DNA from: Chitinilyticum aquatile DSM 21506 | GTDB taxonomy: Bacteria; Pseudomonadota; Gammaproteobacteria; Burkholderiales; Chitinibacteraceae | Direction: 5' to 3' | NCBI RefSeq assembly: GCF_000430805.1 | Contig: NZ_AUMS01000008.1 | Location: 218,047 to 282,046 of the forward strand | DNA length: 64,000 nucleotides | In this document: positions 8,018 to 17,332 of the stretch, in pieces | Layout of the letters: the number at the start of each line of letters is the position of its first letter | Numbering within the stretch: position 1 is the first letter of the stretch | Notes under the pieces: generated by a model | Databases searched by the model: none | Seen by the model: only the letters and a program-made list of their open reading frames with translations | What the model was told of the DNA's origin: nothing | Program-made: the position numbers and the translations under genes

Positions 8018-9271
8018 TGCCGCTTCGCCTTCTTTGATCGCTGCGGCCAGCGCCTCGGGTCGCATGATCAGCGGCAGGCGCTTTTCAAGCAGCGCCAGCA
8101 CGATCTCGGGTTGCGGGCTGGCTTTGTTGCAAGCGCACGGCTCCGCCTCCCACACTGGCGCACACTGCGCGTTGCGTTCATTGCGATTGACCAGGCGCAA
8201 GCGGGAGTAATCCGGATAGAGCAATAGCTCCCAGAAATAGTCAGATCCCGTTTCCTGCAATTGTTTCGCCAGACTGCCGCTGATCGCCGGCACGGCGAGT
8301 GTCGTGCGGAACAGCTGATCGGGGTCTCCCGACTCGCGCCAGCTCACCGGCAGACTCGCCGGCAAAGCGCCGGGCAGGCTAATGTACTGGCTGCTGTCCC
8401 TGTCCTCGCCGCACAGCCCGCCCTGCGCCGGGGTAAGACCAATCACCTCGTTCGAGCTCGATACATAATCACCCAGCATCACCCGGGTGATCAGCTTGCC
8501 GGTGAAATTGCGCACCTGCACCATGGTCGAGGCGCCGCCGGGCGACTTGATACGTCGCACCACTTCGGCGCGGCCGTTAAGGAAAAAGAGCAGATAGTCG
8601 CTGTCGGATGCCTCGGCTGTTTTACCGGCCAGTTGCCGGTCAAGCTCGGGCGTCGCGATGCGGCTAACGGGCCAGCGGCGATAATGGCAGCCCCCCGAGG
8701 TATCGAGTTCACAAACGTCGATGGTTTTCGCCTCGTCATTCCACACGCCGTTTTTCAGCAGCGGAACACCATCGGAACGGAAATGAAAGGATGGTCGATA
8801 CTTGCCATCCGTCCCCCAGACTGCCTCCTCCGAATAAATAACAAAGCGGCCCAGTTCTGCAATCGGCGCCACCGGCTGAGTGCCGCCATCCCGATACCCC
8901 AGCGGCTGCCCACCAAGATTGAGGAACTGGATGTTGACAACGGGATTGAGCACGTACGCGTCATGCGAGGCATCCGCCTCAGCGTGGGCCCTGATATCCG
9001 CCTGCAGCACGAACACCATCCCCACCGCGTAAATCACGCCCGGTGGCAGTAGGTGATAGAGCACCCGATGCCGCCGGAAAACACCGATCAGCAGCAGCAC
9101 GGCATGCACTATCGCGGCAAAAATCAGTACAACTGGCCCCAGATAGAGCACACCCAGGCCACCTTTTTGCACAAGATCAGTGATGACCAGGGTAATGCCA
9201 AATGCCACTACCCCCTGCAGCAGGGCGCCGATAATCGAACGCTGCGTGATGACTTCCGGGCCAACTGACAT
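7976..9271 (-). CDS. Hypothetical membrane-anchored protein, 431 aa
   Basis: Not recognised. The N-terminus holds about three hydrophobic segments (residues ~14-32, ~38-62 and ~72-90), so it is probably an inner-membrane protein. The remaining ~330 residues look like a large soluble domain, with several cysteines (for example CGEDRD and CAPVWEAEPCACN) that could form disulfides if it is periplasmic. The C-terminus is alanine/glutamine-rich and overlaps the end of the convergent MATE gene by 42 bases. GTAGG lies before the ATG at 9271. Confidence 0.7.
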   Translation of the reverse strand: MSVGPEVITQRSIIGALLQGVVAFGITLVITDLVQKGGLGVLYLGPVVLIFAAIVHAVLLLIGVFRRHRVLYHLLPPGVIYAVGMVFVLQADIRAHAEADASHDAYVLNPVVNIQFLNLGGQPLGYRDGGTQPVAPIAELGRFVIYSEEAVWGTDGKYRPSFHFRSDGVPLLKNGVWNDEAKTIDVCELDTSGGCHYRRWPVSRIATPELDRQLAGKTAEASDSDYLLFFLNGRAEVVRRIKSPGGASTMVQVRNFTGKLITRVMLGDYVSSSNEVIGLTPAQGGLCGEDRDSSQYISLPGALPASLPVSWRESGDPDQLFRTTLAVPAISGSLAKQLQETGSDYFWELLLYPDYSRLRLVNRNERNAQCAPVWEAEPCACNKASPQPEIVLALLEKRLPLIMRPEALAAAIKEGEAASAPAADAAEQPQQ

Positions 9272-9438
9272 GCCTACCTACGCCTTTCCAGGACAAAGGC
9301 GCATTGTAATCATATTGACAGTCGGCGCGATGGCCGGGGTCACAATCTGCCGGTCAGATTCGATGGAACAGGTGACACACACGAACAAAGATCAGGGCAT
9401 GCCCGCACTTACCAGAACACTGATTACCGTATGCCGGG

Positions 9439-9771
9439 TCAATGGGAACGACCGAACCAGCTTTCCAGCTTGCTGGCGGCCTGCGCTTTCACATCGTCGT
9501 TCACATAGATCGCGACCAGCCCCAGCGCCGCTGCCAGCGAAGTCAGGTCATCCGAGAAACCGGCCGCCGGTATGAAATCAGGGATCGCGTCAAACGGCAG
9601 GATGAAATAGGCCAGCGCACCATAGATCACCGTCTTCGCCCAGCGCGGGGTGTCGGGGCGTTGCGCGGCGTAGAACAGCCACAGCGCCTTTTCAACCAGC
9701 TCACGCCCTGCCCTGCCGGCAAAACGGGTGAGCTTCTGCCAGAAACTGCGTTCATTGAAAGTCTGTTCCAT
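9439..9771 (-). CDS. DUF1232 / YkvA-family membrane protein
   Basis: 110 aa from ATG 9771, chosen because GGAGGC stands at good spacing before it; a longer frame begins at 9813. The YkvA core is visible: W-A-K-T-V-I-YGALAYFILPFDAIPDFIP followed by GFSDDLTSLAAALGLV (cited in pieces), a hydrophobic hairpin with the conserved D-x-IPD-x-IP motif. The biochemical role of this small family is unknown. It is followed on the same strand, after a 167-base gap without recognisable features, by the 431-aa hypothetical gene. Confidence 0.87.
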   Translation of the reverse strand: MEQTFNERSFWQKLTRFAGRAGRELVEKALWLFYAAQRPDTPRWAKTVIYGALAYFILPFDAIPDFIPAAGFSDDLTSLAAALGLVAIYVNDDVKAQAASKLESWFGRSH

Positions 9772-9842
9772 CGCGTGCCTCCAGGCCAAAACGTGACAAC
9801 TGTTTATGACCATAGCACGCGGTGAAAGTGCGGGATGAGTGA

Positions 9843-10445
9843 TTATTCACCCCAGCGCTGCATCAGCTGGTGCGGAATGCGCAACTGGTCCAGGATGCGG
9901 GCGACGACAAAATCGACCATATCATCAATCGTTTTCGGGTGATGATAGAACGCCGGGTTGGGCGGCAGGATCACCGCGCCCATGCGCGAGAGCTTGAGCA
10001 TGTTTTCCAGATGCAGCGTCGAAAATGGCGCTTCGCGCGGCACCAGAATCAGATCGCGACGTTCTTTCAGCATCACGTCGGCAGCACGTTCGAGCAGGTT
10101 TTCGCTCATGCCGTTGGCAATCGCCGCCAGCGCCCCCATCGTGCACGGCACCACTACCATGCCATCTCCGGGGTTGGAGCCGGAAGCCATCGGCGCAAAC
10201 CATTCCTGCATACCCCACACAGTAAGCTGCTCAGGCCTTTCTAACTTGAAACGCTCACGAAAATACCCACCTAATGCCTCAGCACGCGACGGCCAGGTTT
10301 CGCCCAGCTCCTGCGAGGCGACGATCTGCGCGGCCTGGGTGACCACGACATTGACGGTGCAACCTGCCGCAAGCAGGCATTCCAGTGTGCGCAGGCCATA
10401 CGGCAAGCCGGAAGCACCGGTAAAGGCTACGGTGAGGGTTTTCAT
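9843..10445 (-). CDS. ubiX: Flavin prenyltransferase UbiX
   Basis: 200 aa, full length for the family. The FMN-binding N-terminus VAFTGASGLPYGLRTLE and the conserved PREAPFSTLHLENMLKLS segment identify UbiX, which attaches dimethylallyl phosphate to FMN to make the prenylated cofactor used by the decarboxylase UbiD in ubiquinone synthesis. PNPAFYHHPKTIDDMVDF near the C-terminus is also characteristic. Its ATG overlaps the stop of the Gx-transporter gene, so it is translated from the same mRNA. Confidence 0.95.
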   Translation of the reverse strand: MKTLTVAFTGASGLPYGLRTLECLLAAGCTVNVVVTQAAQIVASQELGETWPSRAEALGGYFRERFKLERPEQLTVWGMQEWFAPMASGSNPGDGMVVVPCTMGALAAIANGMSENLLERAADVMLKERRDLILVPREAPFSTLHLENMLKLSRMGAVILPPNPAFYHHPKTIDDMVDFVVARILDQLRIPHQLMQRWGE

Positions 10446-10999
10446 TGTTCCTGCTCCATGCGCTGCGACTGCTCCATATACTTCAATAGCCAGGCCACCA
10501 GCAGGCCGTTGACCAGACCGAACAGCAAGGCTGCACCGGCAAAGACCGGCACCAGATAGATGATACCGTTATGCGGGATCAGCCACAGCCGAGCCAGCAG
10601 CAATTGTCCAGCCATGTGCGCCAGCGCAGCCAGAATCGACAGGCTGACCGGCCCGAACAGCCGGCGCGGCAGATATTGCACGACAGCCAGCATGCCGAGG
10701 CTGCAGACTGCGCCCGCCACGCTCATGGCAAAGCCCGGCGAGAAAAAACCGCCGAGCACGAGACTGGCGGCAAGCACCCGCAAGACCGACACCCAGGCGG
10801 CGGCCTGCCAGCCGGCACGGTAAAGCACCAGCAGGGTAACGATATTGGCAAGGCCGGGCTTGATTCCGGGAATCGGTGACGGCAAGCCGGCCTCTGCGAC
10901 AGCCAGCGCAATGGCAACCGCGGCCCAGCGGGAGATCAGAATATCCTCGCCCGTCACCGCAAAACGCCGGCCTTGCCGCTCAGTAGTTGAGGCTGTCAA
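10442..10999 (-). CDS. Gx transporter family protein (Hpre_diP_synt_I type)
   Basis: 185 aa with five to six hydrophobic segments. The segment SPIPGIKPGLANIVTLLVLY is the hallmark of the family annotated as Gx transporter or heptaprenyl diphosphate synthase component I; the latter enzymatic name is doubtful for a protein that is wholly membrane-embedded. It overlaps the NusG-II gene upstream by 20 bases and ubiX downstream by 4. The pairing with a NusG-II protein is common in bacteria and suggests a joint envelope role, perhaps uptake of a quinone- or flavin-related compound; that is inference. Confidence 0.85.
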   Translation of the reverse strand: MTASTTERQGRRFAVTGEDILISRWAAVAIALAVAEAGLPSPIPGIKPGLANIVTLLVLYRAGWQAAAWVSVLRVLAASLVLGGFFSPGFAMSVAGAVCSLGMLAVVQYLPRRLFGPVSLSILAALAHMAGQLLLARLWLIPHNGIIYLVPVFAGAALLFGLVNGLLVAWLLKYMEQSQRMEQEQ

Positions 11000-11381
11000 A
11001 AACCGGCCCTCCCTGACCGACCAGCTCGATGCTGGTGCGATTTGGCAGACAGATGGCGCTCTGCCCCGCCTGATCCAGCCAGCCTGCCCGCACGCAATAC
11101 TGGCGCGGGCTCGGATCGGACGCTATGCGCGCCTGCCCGCCACGGACTTCCACAATCGTCATGCCCAGCGGGCCGGGTATTTCGATCCGGCGCTGCGCCA
11201 GCAGATCCAGCTCGGCAAAGAGCTTGCCATCCTGATAGATGCGCACGCGCGCGGCCTGCTGCTGCGACCAGCTCCACTGGGCAAGAAGGGGAAGCATGGC
11301 CAGTCCCGCCAGCAGCAACAGCCAGTCCCCAGGTCGAAACAGGCTGCGCCAGACGGTCCAGTCAGGTATGCGGCTGCTCAC
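10980..11381 (-). CDS. NusG domain II-containing membrane protein
   Basis: 133 aa starting with GTG. One membrane segment (DWLLLLAGLAMLPLLAQW, residues ~19-36) is followed by a ~90-residue extracytoplasmic domain of the NusG-II type: VRIYQDGKLFAE, then IEIPGPLGMTIVEVRGG, and CLPNRTSIELVG. The family is unrelated in function to the elongation factor NusG and normally travels with a Gx transporter, as here. The start overlaps the rapZ end by 20 bases. Confidence 0.83.
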   Translation of the reverse strand: MSSRIPDWTVWRSLFRPGDWLLLLAGLAMLPLLAQWSWSQQQAARVRIYQDGKLFAELDLLAQRRIEIPGPLGMTIVEVRGGQARIASDPSPRQYCVRAGWLDQAGQSAICLPNRTSIELVGQGGPVFDSLNY

Positions 11382-12216
11382 GGTGCCGGATCAGAACCGG
11401 ATAAGTGCTGGCAAAGCTGGCGGCAAGCTGTTCGATGCAATATACCGAGCGGTGCTGCCCCCCGGTGCAGCCGACCGCAATGGTCAGGCTGCCGCGCTGA
11501 TCACGGGCAAATTCCGGCAACCACTGCATGAGCATGCCGCGCGCCTGGGCGATGAACAGCGCCACATTCGGGTCGGCCTCAAGAAAATCGGCGACTGGCT
11601 TGTCCTTGCCCGTCAGCGGTCGCAAGGCCGGATCGTAGAAGGGGTTGGGCAGGCAGCGGGCATCAAACACGAAATCCGAATCGCTAGGCAAGCCGCGCTT
11701 GAAGCCGAAGGACTGAAAGATCAGCGTCATCTGCCTGCCTGCGACCGCAACCAGATCGCGCAGCCAGGCACGCAGATGATTGGCCGACAGGCCGGTGGTA
11801 TCGATCACATGCGCCTGTTCGCGCACCGCACTGAGCATTTCGCGCTCAAGCGTGATGCACTCCGAAATTGTCAACTGACCATTGCTGAGCGGATGCGAGC
11901 GACGTGATTCGGAATAGCGCCGGATCAGCACCATGTCCTGCGCTTCCAAGAACAGCACCTGGACTTCCATTCCCAGCTCGACCAGCGCGGCGAGGTGCTC
12001 GGAAAAGCTGGCAAAGCTGTGCGCACTGCGCGCATCGACGCTGATGGCGAGACGCGGATAACCGTCCTCTTCCAGCAAGGCCACCGCCTGCGGCAGCAGC
12101 GGCGCCGGAAGGTTGTCGATGCAGTAAAAGCCGAGATCTTCCAGTGCACGCAGCGCAATCGACTTGCCCGCGCCGGACAGGCCGGAAAGCAGGATCACGC
12201 GAGTAGGCGTGTTCAT
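11362..12216 (-). CDS. rapZ: RNase adapter protein RapZ
   Basis: 284 aa. The N-terminal P-loop is SGLSGAGKSIALRALED, followed by YCIDNLPAPLLP. The C-terminal domain has GCTGGQHRSVYCIEQLA, the family signature. In enterobacteria RapZ guides the sRNA GlmZ to RNase E and so controls glucosamine-6-phosphate synthase; in other clades it binds UDP-GlcNAc or acts as a nucleotide-binding regulator. ATGA overlap with hprK indicates translational coupling, and the neighbours ptsN and rpoN are the classical context. Confidence 0.95.
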   Translation of the reverse strand: MNTPTRVILLSGLSGAGKSIALRALEDLGFYCIDNLPAPLLPQAVALLEEDGYPRLAISVDARSAHSFASFSEHLAALVELGMEVQVLFLEAQDMVLIRRYSESRRSHPLSNGQLTISECITLEREMLSAVREQAHVIDTTGLSANHLRAWLRDLVAVAGRQMTLIFQSFGFKRGLPSDSDFVFDARCLPNPFYDPALRPLTGKDKPVADFLEADPNVALFIAQARGMLMQWLPEFARDQRGSLTIAVGCTGGQHRSVYCIEQLAASFASTYPVLIRHREQPHT

Positions 12217-13157
12217 TCGCCGACTTCCATGAATTTCTGATGCCGCTCGATGAATTCGCGCGTCGAATCAATGCCGCGCAATTGCAGAATGTAGTTGCGC
12301 ACGGCGGCCTCGACCAGTACCGAGAGGTTGCGACCTGCCGCCACCGGAATCACCAGCTTGCGGATCGCAACGCCGAGAATTTCCTGCGTGGCGGCCTGCA
12401 TCTGCAGGCGATCAACGGGTGACAGTGTCTCGCCGCTGGCCTTGGCCAGATGGATGATGAGCTTGAGATTTTTCTTCGGCCGGACCGCGGTTTCACCGAA
12501 AATCGAGCGGATGTTCAGCACGCCGATCCCGCGCACTTCCAGAAAATCCCGCAGCATCGGCGGGCAGCGCCCTTCCAGTGTTTCCGGGTTGGTCCTGTAG
12601 ACCTCGACCACATCATCGGCCACAAGGCCATGGCCGCGCGAGACAAGCTCCAGCGCCAGCTCGCTCTTGCCCATCGACGATTCGCCGGTCAGCAGTACGC
12701 CAACTTCGAGTACATCCAGGAATACCCCATGGAGGTGTGTCGATACAGCCAGCGATTTGGAAAGGTAATAGCGCAATACCTCCATGAGGTACGGCGATTG
12801 TTCGGGGCTGGTCAGGAGCGGTACATGATGGCGCTCCGCACCTTCGCGCAGCGCATCGGGAACCGGCTGATCGTTGGCGACGATCATCGCCGCCATTTCC
12901 TTGCTGAACAGCTGAGCGAGCAAGGGCGGCAGCATTTCGGCCGAAAGATCGTTGATGTAAGCGACTTCTGCCGTACCCAGCACCTGGATGCGGTTGGGGT
13001 GGACGAAGTTCAGGTGGCCAACCAGCGAAAGCGAGGGCTTTTGCTCGGAAGCATCGTTGGACAGCAGATTGTTTGCACCCGACTGCCCGGCCAGCCAGGT
13101 CAGGCGCAATTTCTCCGCATTGTCGATGAACAGTTGCCGGACCGTGATCTGGGGCAT
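12213..13157 (-). CDS. hprK: HPr kinase/phosphorylase
   Basis: 314 aa, normal length. The Walker A motif is GESSMGKSELALEL (near residue 153), and the HprK signature EVRGIGVLNIRSIFGETAV lies around residue 205. The enzyme phosphorylates and dephosphorylates a serine of HPr-type proteins. In proteobacteria it sits with ptsN and rpoN and links carbon and nitrogen status to cell-surface or virulence regulation. No HPr gene is visible in this window. It follows ptsN by 32 bases and is coupled to rapZ. Confidence 0.95.
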   Translation of the reverse strand: MPQITVRQLFIDNAEKLRLTWLAGQSGANNLLSNDASEQKPSLSLVGHLNFVHPNRIQVLGTAEVAYINDLSAEMLPPLLAQLFSKEMAAMIVANDQPVPDALREGAERHHVPLLTSPEQSPYLMEVLRYYLSKSLAVSTHLHGVFLDVLEVGVLLTGESSMGKSELALELVSRGHGLVADDVVEVYRTNPETLEGRCPPMLRDFLEVRGIGVLNIRSIFGETAVRPKKNLKLIIHLAKASGETLSPVDRLQMQAATQEILGVAIRKLVIPVAAGRNLSVLVEAAVRNYILQLRGIDSTREFIERHQKFMEVGE

Positions 13158-13189
13158 GCGCTATACCTTTTCCGGAAATGGAAACACGG

Positions 13190-13663
13190 TCAGACCGCCT
13201 CGCCGCTGTAGGGCTCCCACAGGGAAATCAGCTTCCAGGCTTCTGCTGGCTCGCTGGCTGCAGCCAGCTCTTCACGCAGGCGCTTGTCGGAAAAGAGCTG
13301 CGCCAACTCGGAGAGAATCTGCAGATGCAGATCGGTGGCATTGGCCGGCACCAGCAGCACGAAGATGAGATTGACCGGCTTGCCATCCGGCGCATCATAA
13401 GGAATGGGCTCTCGGAGACGGACAAACGCGCCGGTCGCATCCTTCAGCCCCTTGATGCGGCCATGCGGAATCGCCACGCCCTGACCAAGACCGGTCGAGC
13501 CCAGCTTTTCGCGCGCGAACAGGCTGTCGAAAATCACGCTACGCGCGATGCCGTGGCTATTTTCGAACACGATACCGATCTGTTCGAAAACACGTTTTTT
13601 GCTGCCGACATCCATATCGAGAAAGATATTGGCCGGCGGAAGAATCTGGGTAAGCAAGCTCAT
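13190..13663 (-). CDS. ptsN: PTS IIA-like nitrogen regulatory protein
   Basis: 157 aa from ATG 13663; an in-frame GTG at 13672 is an alternative start. A single EIIA(fru/Ntr) domain with the phosphorylatable histidine in GVAIPHGRI. In the nitrogen PTS it receives phosphate from NPr and modulates K+ transporters, kinases and sigma-54-related functions. It begins a ptsN-hprK-rapZ transcription unit separated from hpf by an intrinsic terminator at 13714-13750. Confidence 0.93.
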   Translation of the reverse strand: MSLLTQILPPANIFLDMDVGSKKRVFEQIGIVFENSHGIARSVIFDSLFAREKLGSTGLGQGVAIPHGRIKGLKDATGAFVRLREPIPYDAPDGKPVNLIFVLLVPANATDLHLQILSELAQLFSDKRLREELAAASEPAEAWKLISLWEPYSGEAV

Positions 13664-13713
13664 GGAACTCACATCGAGCAGGAAGTGGCAGCCATTTTAG
13701 CCTTGGCCGCACG

Positions 13714-13750
13714 GAAAAGAAAAACGGGAACGACTCGCGGCGTTCCCGTT
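13714..13750 (-). terminator. Intrinsic terminator after hpf
   Basis: On the minus strand AACGGGAACG and CGTTCCCGTT form a 10-bp stem with an 8-base loop, followed by TTTCTTTTCC. It separates kdsD...rpoN-hpf from ptsN-hprK-rapZ. A TAAAAT hexamer between it and ptsN could be a -10 box, without a good -35. Confidence 0.85.
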
Positions 13751-13767
13751 GCAACAGCTTCTGTCGT

Positions 13768-14091
13768 TTATTCGGCGACAGCCTGGTGCTTGATCGCTTC
13801 ATTGCGGTGATCGGACAACTTTTCCTTGTGTTTCACCACCTGACGATCCAGCTTGTCAGCCAGTGCATCGATCGCTGCATACATGTCTGCTTCGATCGAT
13901 TCCACATGAATATCCTTGCCGCGTACGTGTACCGTTGCCTCAACTTTGTGTTGCAGCTTGTCCACAGACATGATTACTGCGACATCAATCACGTTATCGA
14001 AATGACGCGTGATGCGTTCGATCTTGCTGGTGACATAGTCACGGATTGCCGGTGTTACTTCGAGATGATGGCCGCTGATGTTGAGGTTCAT
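13768..14091 (-). CDS. hpf: Ribosome hibernation promoting factor, short form
   Basis: 107 aa, the short HPF/YfiA type. Begins MNLNISGHHLEVTPAIRDYV and keeps the basic, conserved stretch HFDNVIDVAVIMSVDK. It binds the 30S decoding region in stationary phase and promotes 100S ribosome dimers. The position immediately after rpoN, 28 bases away, is conserved throughout proteobacteria. The terminator after it ends the rpoN transcript. Confidence 0.95.
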   Translation of the reverse strand: MNLNISGHHLEVTPAIRDYVTSKIERITRHFDNVIDVAVIMSVDKLQHKVEATVHVRGKDIHVESIEADMYAAIDALADKLDRQVVKHKEKLSDHRNEAIKHQAVAE

Positions 14092-14119
14092 GGTCTTTCT
14101 CCTTACGGTCTTTACCTGT

Positions 14120-15532
14120 TTACAGGCACTTGCGCTGATTCACGGGCGGAATTTGCAAAACCTCCCGGTATTTGGCAACGGTTCGTCGCGCAACCACGAC
14201 CCCCTGCCTTGCGAGTTCGTCAACCAGAGCGCTATCGGACAGCGGCTTCTGCTTGTTTTCATTCTGGATCATCTGCCGGATCAAAGCCTTGATCGCCGTC
14301 GCAGAACACTCCCCTCCGGCATCCGTATCCACATGACTGCCAAAGAAATACTTGAATTCCAGCACACCCTTAGGCGTCAGCATGAATTTCTGGGTGGTAA
14401 CCCTCGACACCGTCGATTCATGCAGATCCAGCTCGGTTGCAATATCCCGCAACACCAGCGGGCGCATGGCCACTTCACCCAGCTCAAAAAACGCTTTCTG
14501 CCTTGCCACGATGGCTTCGGCCACCCGCAGGATCGTAATCCCGCGCTGCTCGATGCTTTTGATCAGCCAGCGCGCTTCCTGCAGCTGCGTGGCCATCGAC
14601 TGGCCATCGCCCCCCTGCAAAACCCGGGCGTAGTATTCGTTCACCCGCAACCTGGGCTGCGCCGCGCCATTAAGGCGCACCACCCACTGACCCCGTTGCT
14701 TGCTGACAACGACATCCGGGATGATGTAATTCGAATCGGTATTCCCCCATTGACTACCCGGCCGCGGATTCAGTGTCCCGATCAGGGCGATGGCGTCGCG
14801 AAGCTCGGCCTCATTACAATGTAACTGTCTTTTAAGCTTAGTGTAGTCGCGTGCAGCCAATAAATCGAGTGAATCCTGCACTAGCCGGTCTGCCAATACC
14901 CGTGCCGCAGTATCTGGCTGCAATTGCAGCTGCAAATGCAGGCTTTCTGCCAGATTGCGGGCGCCGACCCCAGCCGGATCGAATTGCTGCACATAACGCA
15001 GCGCCACCTGCCAGTCATCCAGCTCGATTTCAAACTCGGCCAGCTCGTCGCCGGCAAACTGCGCATGCAGCTCCTCCAGCGATGCAGTCAGAAACCCGTC
15101 ATCATCCAGCGCATCGATCAGCAGAAGCAGCAACCCGCGATCCCGGGCGGACAGATTCAGCATTCGCGCCTGCTCCTGCAGGTGTTCATGCAGCGTCAGA
15201 CGCTTCGGCACATTCAGGGCTGGATCATAATCCTCGTCGTCATCACCCTGTCCGCGATTGCCGCGCACCTCATCCCAGCGCAGCTCTCCGCTGTCTGCTG
15301 GCGGCTCCTCACGCTCACGTTCGCGCTCATTTGCTTCAGCCTGACCAGGTTCATCACCAGCATCTCCGGACTCCTGGCCATCCATGCGCTCCAGCAAGGG
15401 ATTGTCTGCCAGAAACGTTTCCAGCTCTTGCTGGAATTCAAGTGTGGAAAGCTGAAGCAGGCGGATGGACTGGGCCAGCTGGGGAGTCAGATTCAGCTGC
15501 TGCGACATGCGCAGCTGCAGGCTTGCCTTCAT
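14120..15532 (-). CDS. rpoN: RNA polymerase sigma-54 factor
   Basis: 470 aa. Region I is glutamine/leucine-rich (MKASLQLRMSQQLNLTPQLA). An acidic region II follows at ~60-115 (EREREREEPPADSGE, then DDDEDYDPALN). The core-binding and DNA-binding regions follow, with the RpoN box ARRTVAKYREVLQIPP near the C-terminus. It directs transcription from -24/-12 promoters with enhancer-binding proteins. It is transcribed after lptB with a 9-base gap. Confidence 0.97.
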   Translation of the reverse strand: MKASLQLRMSQQLNLTPQLAQSIRLLQLSTLEFQQELETFLADNPLLERMDGQESGDAGDEPGQAEANEREREREEPPADSGELRWDEVRGNRGQGDDDEDYDPALNVPKRLTLHEHLQEQARMLNLSARDRGLLLLLIDALDDDGFLTASLEELHAQFAGDELAEFEIELDDWQVALRYVQQFDPAGVGARNLAESLHLQLQLQPDTAARVLADRLVQDSLDLLAARDYTKLKRQLHCNEAELRDAIALIGTLNPRPGSQWGNTDSNYIIPDVVVSKQRGQWVVRLNGAAQPRLRVNEYYARVLQGGDGQSMATQLQEARWLIKSIEQRGITILRVAEAIVARQKAFFELGEVAMRPLVLRDIATELDLHESTVSRVTTQKFMLTPKGVLEFKYFFGSHVDTDAGGECSATAIKALIRQMIQNENKQKPLSDSALVDELARQGVVVARRTVAKYREVLQIPPVNQRKCL

Positions 15533-15541
15533 GAGTTGGCC

Positions 15542-16267
15542 TTACATCCGGAAATGCTCACCCAGATAAACACGACGTACGTGTTCGTCCTGGATGATGG
15601 CGTCCGGCTTGCCTGCTGCCAGAACCCGCCCTTCAGAAATGATATAGGCGCGATCACAGATACCGAGTGTCTCGCGCACATTGTGATCGGTAATCAGCAC
15701 TCCGATCTGGCGCTCTTTCAGGAACCCGATGATGCGCTGAATATCCATCACCGCGATCGGATCGACCCCCGCAAATGGTTCATCAAGCAGGATGAAGCGC
15801 GGGTTACTTGCCAGGGCACGGGCAATTTCAGCGCGGCGGCGCTCCCCACCCGAAAGGCTCAGAGCCGTCGAATTGCGCAGATGCGCGATATGCAGATCGT
15901 GCAGAAGGCCGTCGAGACGGTAGGCGATTTCCTCTTCATCGCGGCAATGCAACTCCAGTACGGCGCGCACATTCTCGGCAACGGTCATCTTGCGGAAAAT
16001 CGACGCCTCCTGCGGCAGATAACCCACACCCAGCCGGGCACGCTTGTGAATGGGCATGCTGCTGATGTCATGCCCATCCAGCTCGATACGTCCACCGTTC
16101 GCGCCAACCAGGCCAACAATCATGTAGAAGCTGGTAGTTTTGCCCGCGCCATTAGGCCCCAGCAGGCCGACCACTTCGCCGCTGGCGATTTCCAGCGAGA
16201 CATCATGCACGACGGTACGCTTGCCATAGATTTTCTGCAGATTATCTGCCTTGAGCATGCTCGTCAT
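15542..16267 (-). CDS. lptB: LPS export ABC transporter ATP-binding protein LptB
   Basis: 241 aa. Walker [17 protein letters not shown], signature [16 protein letters not shown], Walker [14 protein letters not shown] and the H-loop [11 protein letters not shown] are all intact. LptB powers extraction of lipopolysaccharide from the inner membrane with LptFG, which are not in this window. It overlaps the end of lptA by 4 bases. Confidence 0.97.
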   Translation of the reverse strand: MTSMLKADNLQKIYGKRTVVHDVSLEIASGEVVGLLGPNGAGKTTSFYMIVGLVGANGGRIELDGHDISSMPIHKRARLGVGYLPQEASIFRKMTVAENVRAVLELHCRDEEEIAYRLDGLLHDLHIAHLRNSTALSLSGGERRRAEIARALASNPRFILLDEPFAGVDPIAVMDIQRIIGFLKERQIGVLITDHNVRETLGICDRAYIISEGRVLAAGKPDAIIQDEHVRRVYLGEHFRM

Positions 16268-16767
16268 TGTGCCGCGCTCGCCGTTTTCTTCTTTGGAGTA
16301 ATCGTGATGTTGACACGCCCCCCTTGCGCACTTTCTGCCTGGTATTGCTCGGTATTCATGTCATAAGTGATCACATCACCGATAACTACGTCCTGCCCGC
16401 GCCGTACCCAAGCCTTATCCATCAGCTTGATTACTCCCGTGGCACCGTTGTAGTCAAATCGCAAACCTTCGGCCTCCAGCCAGTCGGGGCTGTTATCCAG
16501 CTTGGTCTTGAACTTGGCTGGCTTGCCCCAACCCTGGCCAAACTGGTTACCCTTGGGGTCTTCGCTGGTCACCAGCTTGTCGCCGGTCACGGTCATGGTT
16601 CCCTGCACTACGACGACATTGCCAGTACATGTACTAACCTGGGTCTTCTGCTCCATCACGCAACGATCCGCCGTGATGTGCATCGGTTTTTCACGGTCAG
16701 CCTTCTCGGCAAACGCGGTATTAACGAGGAACAGAGCCGCCAAGGGCAGTGCGAGCAGTCGGTACAT
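16264..16767 (-). CDS. lptA: Periplasmic LPS-binding protein LptA
   Basis: 167 aa with a Sec signal peptide ([20 protein letters not shown]) and an OstA-like beta-jellyroll ([13 protein letters not shown], then [14 protein letters not shown]). LptA forms the periplasmic bridge between LptC and LptD. The start lies 47 bases inside the 3' end of lptC, so the two are coupled. Confidence 0.92.
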   Translation of the reverse strand: MYRLLALPLAALFLVNTAFAEKADREKPMHITADRCVMEQKTQVSTCTGNVVVVQGTMTVTGDKLVTSEDPKGNQFGQGWGKPAKFKTKLDNSPDWLEAEGLRFDYNGATGVIKLMDKAWVRRGQDVVIGDVITYDMNTEQYQAESAQGGRVNITITPKKKTASAAQ

Positions 16768-17323
16768 AAGTCATTTTCACTTTAGAAAGAAGTTCCAGCG
16801 TCTGCTGGCGATGGTCAGCGATGAAGCCTACGGCCTCAACATGATGCGGCCCCTGATCTGCAGTAATGAACTGGGCAGAGCCAGCTGTTTCCTTCTGGCG
16901 ATCCAGCCAGATTTCCGAACCGCGCACTAGCAGCTCGGCTCCGCCATCGGCAGTTGCATCCCGGGTCAGTACAACCGCCCCATAAAACCAAGCCTGATCT
17001 CCGCGATGGATCGTTCTGGCCCGCTCACCCACCACGGTGATGCGCGGCTTGCCCGGCTCGGTCTGCAGCAAGACCGGGGACTCGAACAGCATGACATCAT
17101 CCTGCGGAACGTGCTGCACGCTACTGGCCGTCAGGCGCGAAACCGCCTGCCCTTTTTCATTAAGGCGTACCAGCATTGCCGACGAGGCAACAAGATCAGC
17201 TTCCTGAGCAGCAGCATGCCGCTGGTTGAACGGCACCACACTGAACTGGTTCAGCAGATAGACGAGCACTCCCAGCACGCTGGCCAGCAACAAGGGCAAG
17301 AAGGTGACAATTCTGTCCTGCAC
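16721..17323 (-). CDS. lptC: LPS export protein LptC
   Basis: 200 aa with a single N-terminal membrane anchor (FLPLLLASVLGVLVYLL, residues ~8-24) and a periplasmic LptC-type domain (LTASSVQHVPQDDVMLFESP; ARTIHRGDQAWFYGAVVL). It passes LPS from LptBFG to LptA. It lies between kdsC (9-base gap) and lptA (overlap), the standard order. Confidence 0.9.
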   Translation of the reverse strand: MQDRIVTFLPLLLASVLGVLVYLLNQFSVVPFNQRHAAAQEADLVASSAMLVRLNEKGQAVSRLTASSVQHVPQDDVMLFESPVLLQTEPGKPRITVVGERARTIHRGDQAWFYGAVVLTRDATADGGAELLVRGSEIWLDRQKETAGSAQFITADQGPHHVEAVGFIADHRQQTLELLSKVKMTYVPTARTALGGSVPR

Positions 17324-17332
17324 CGCGACTCC

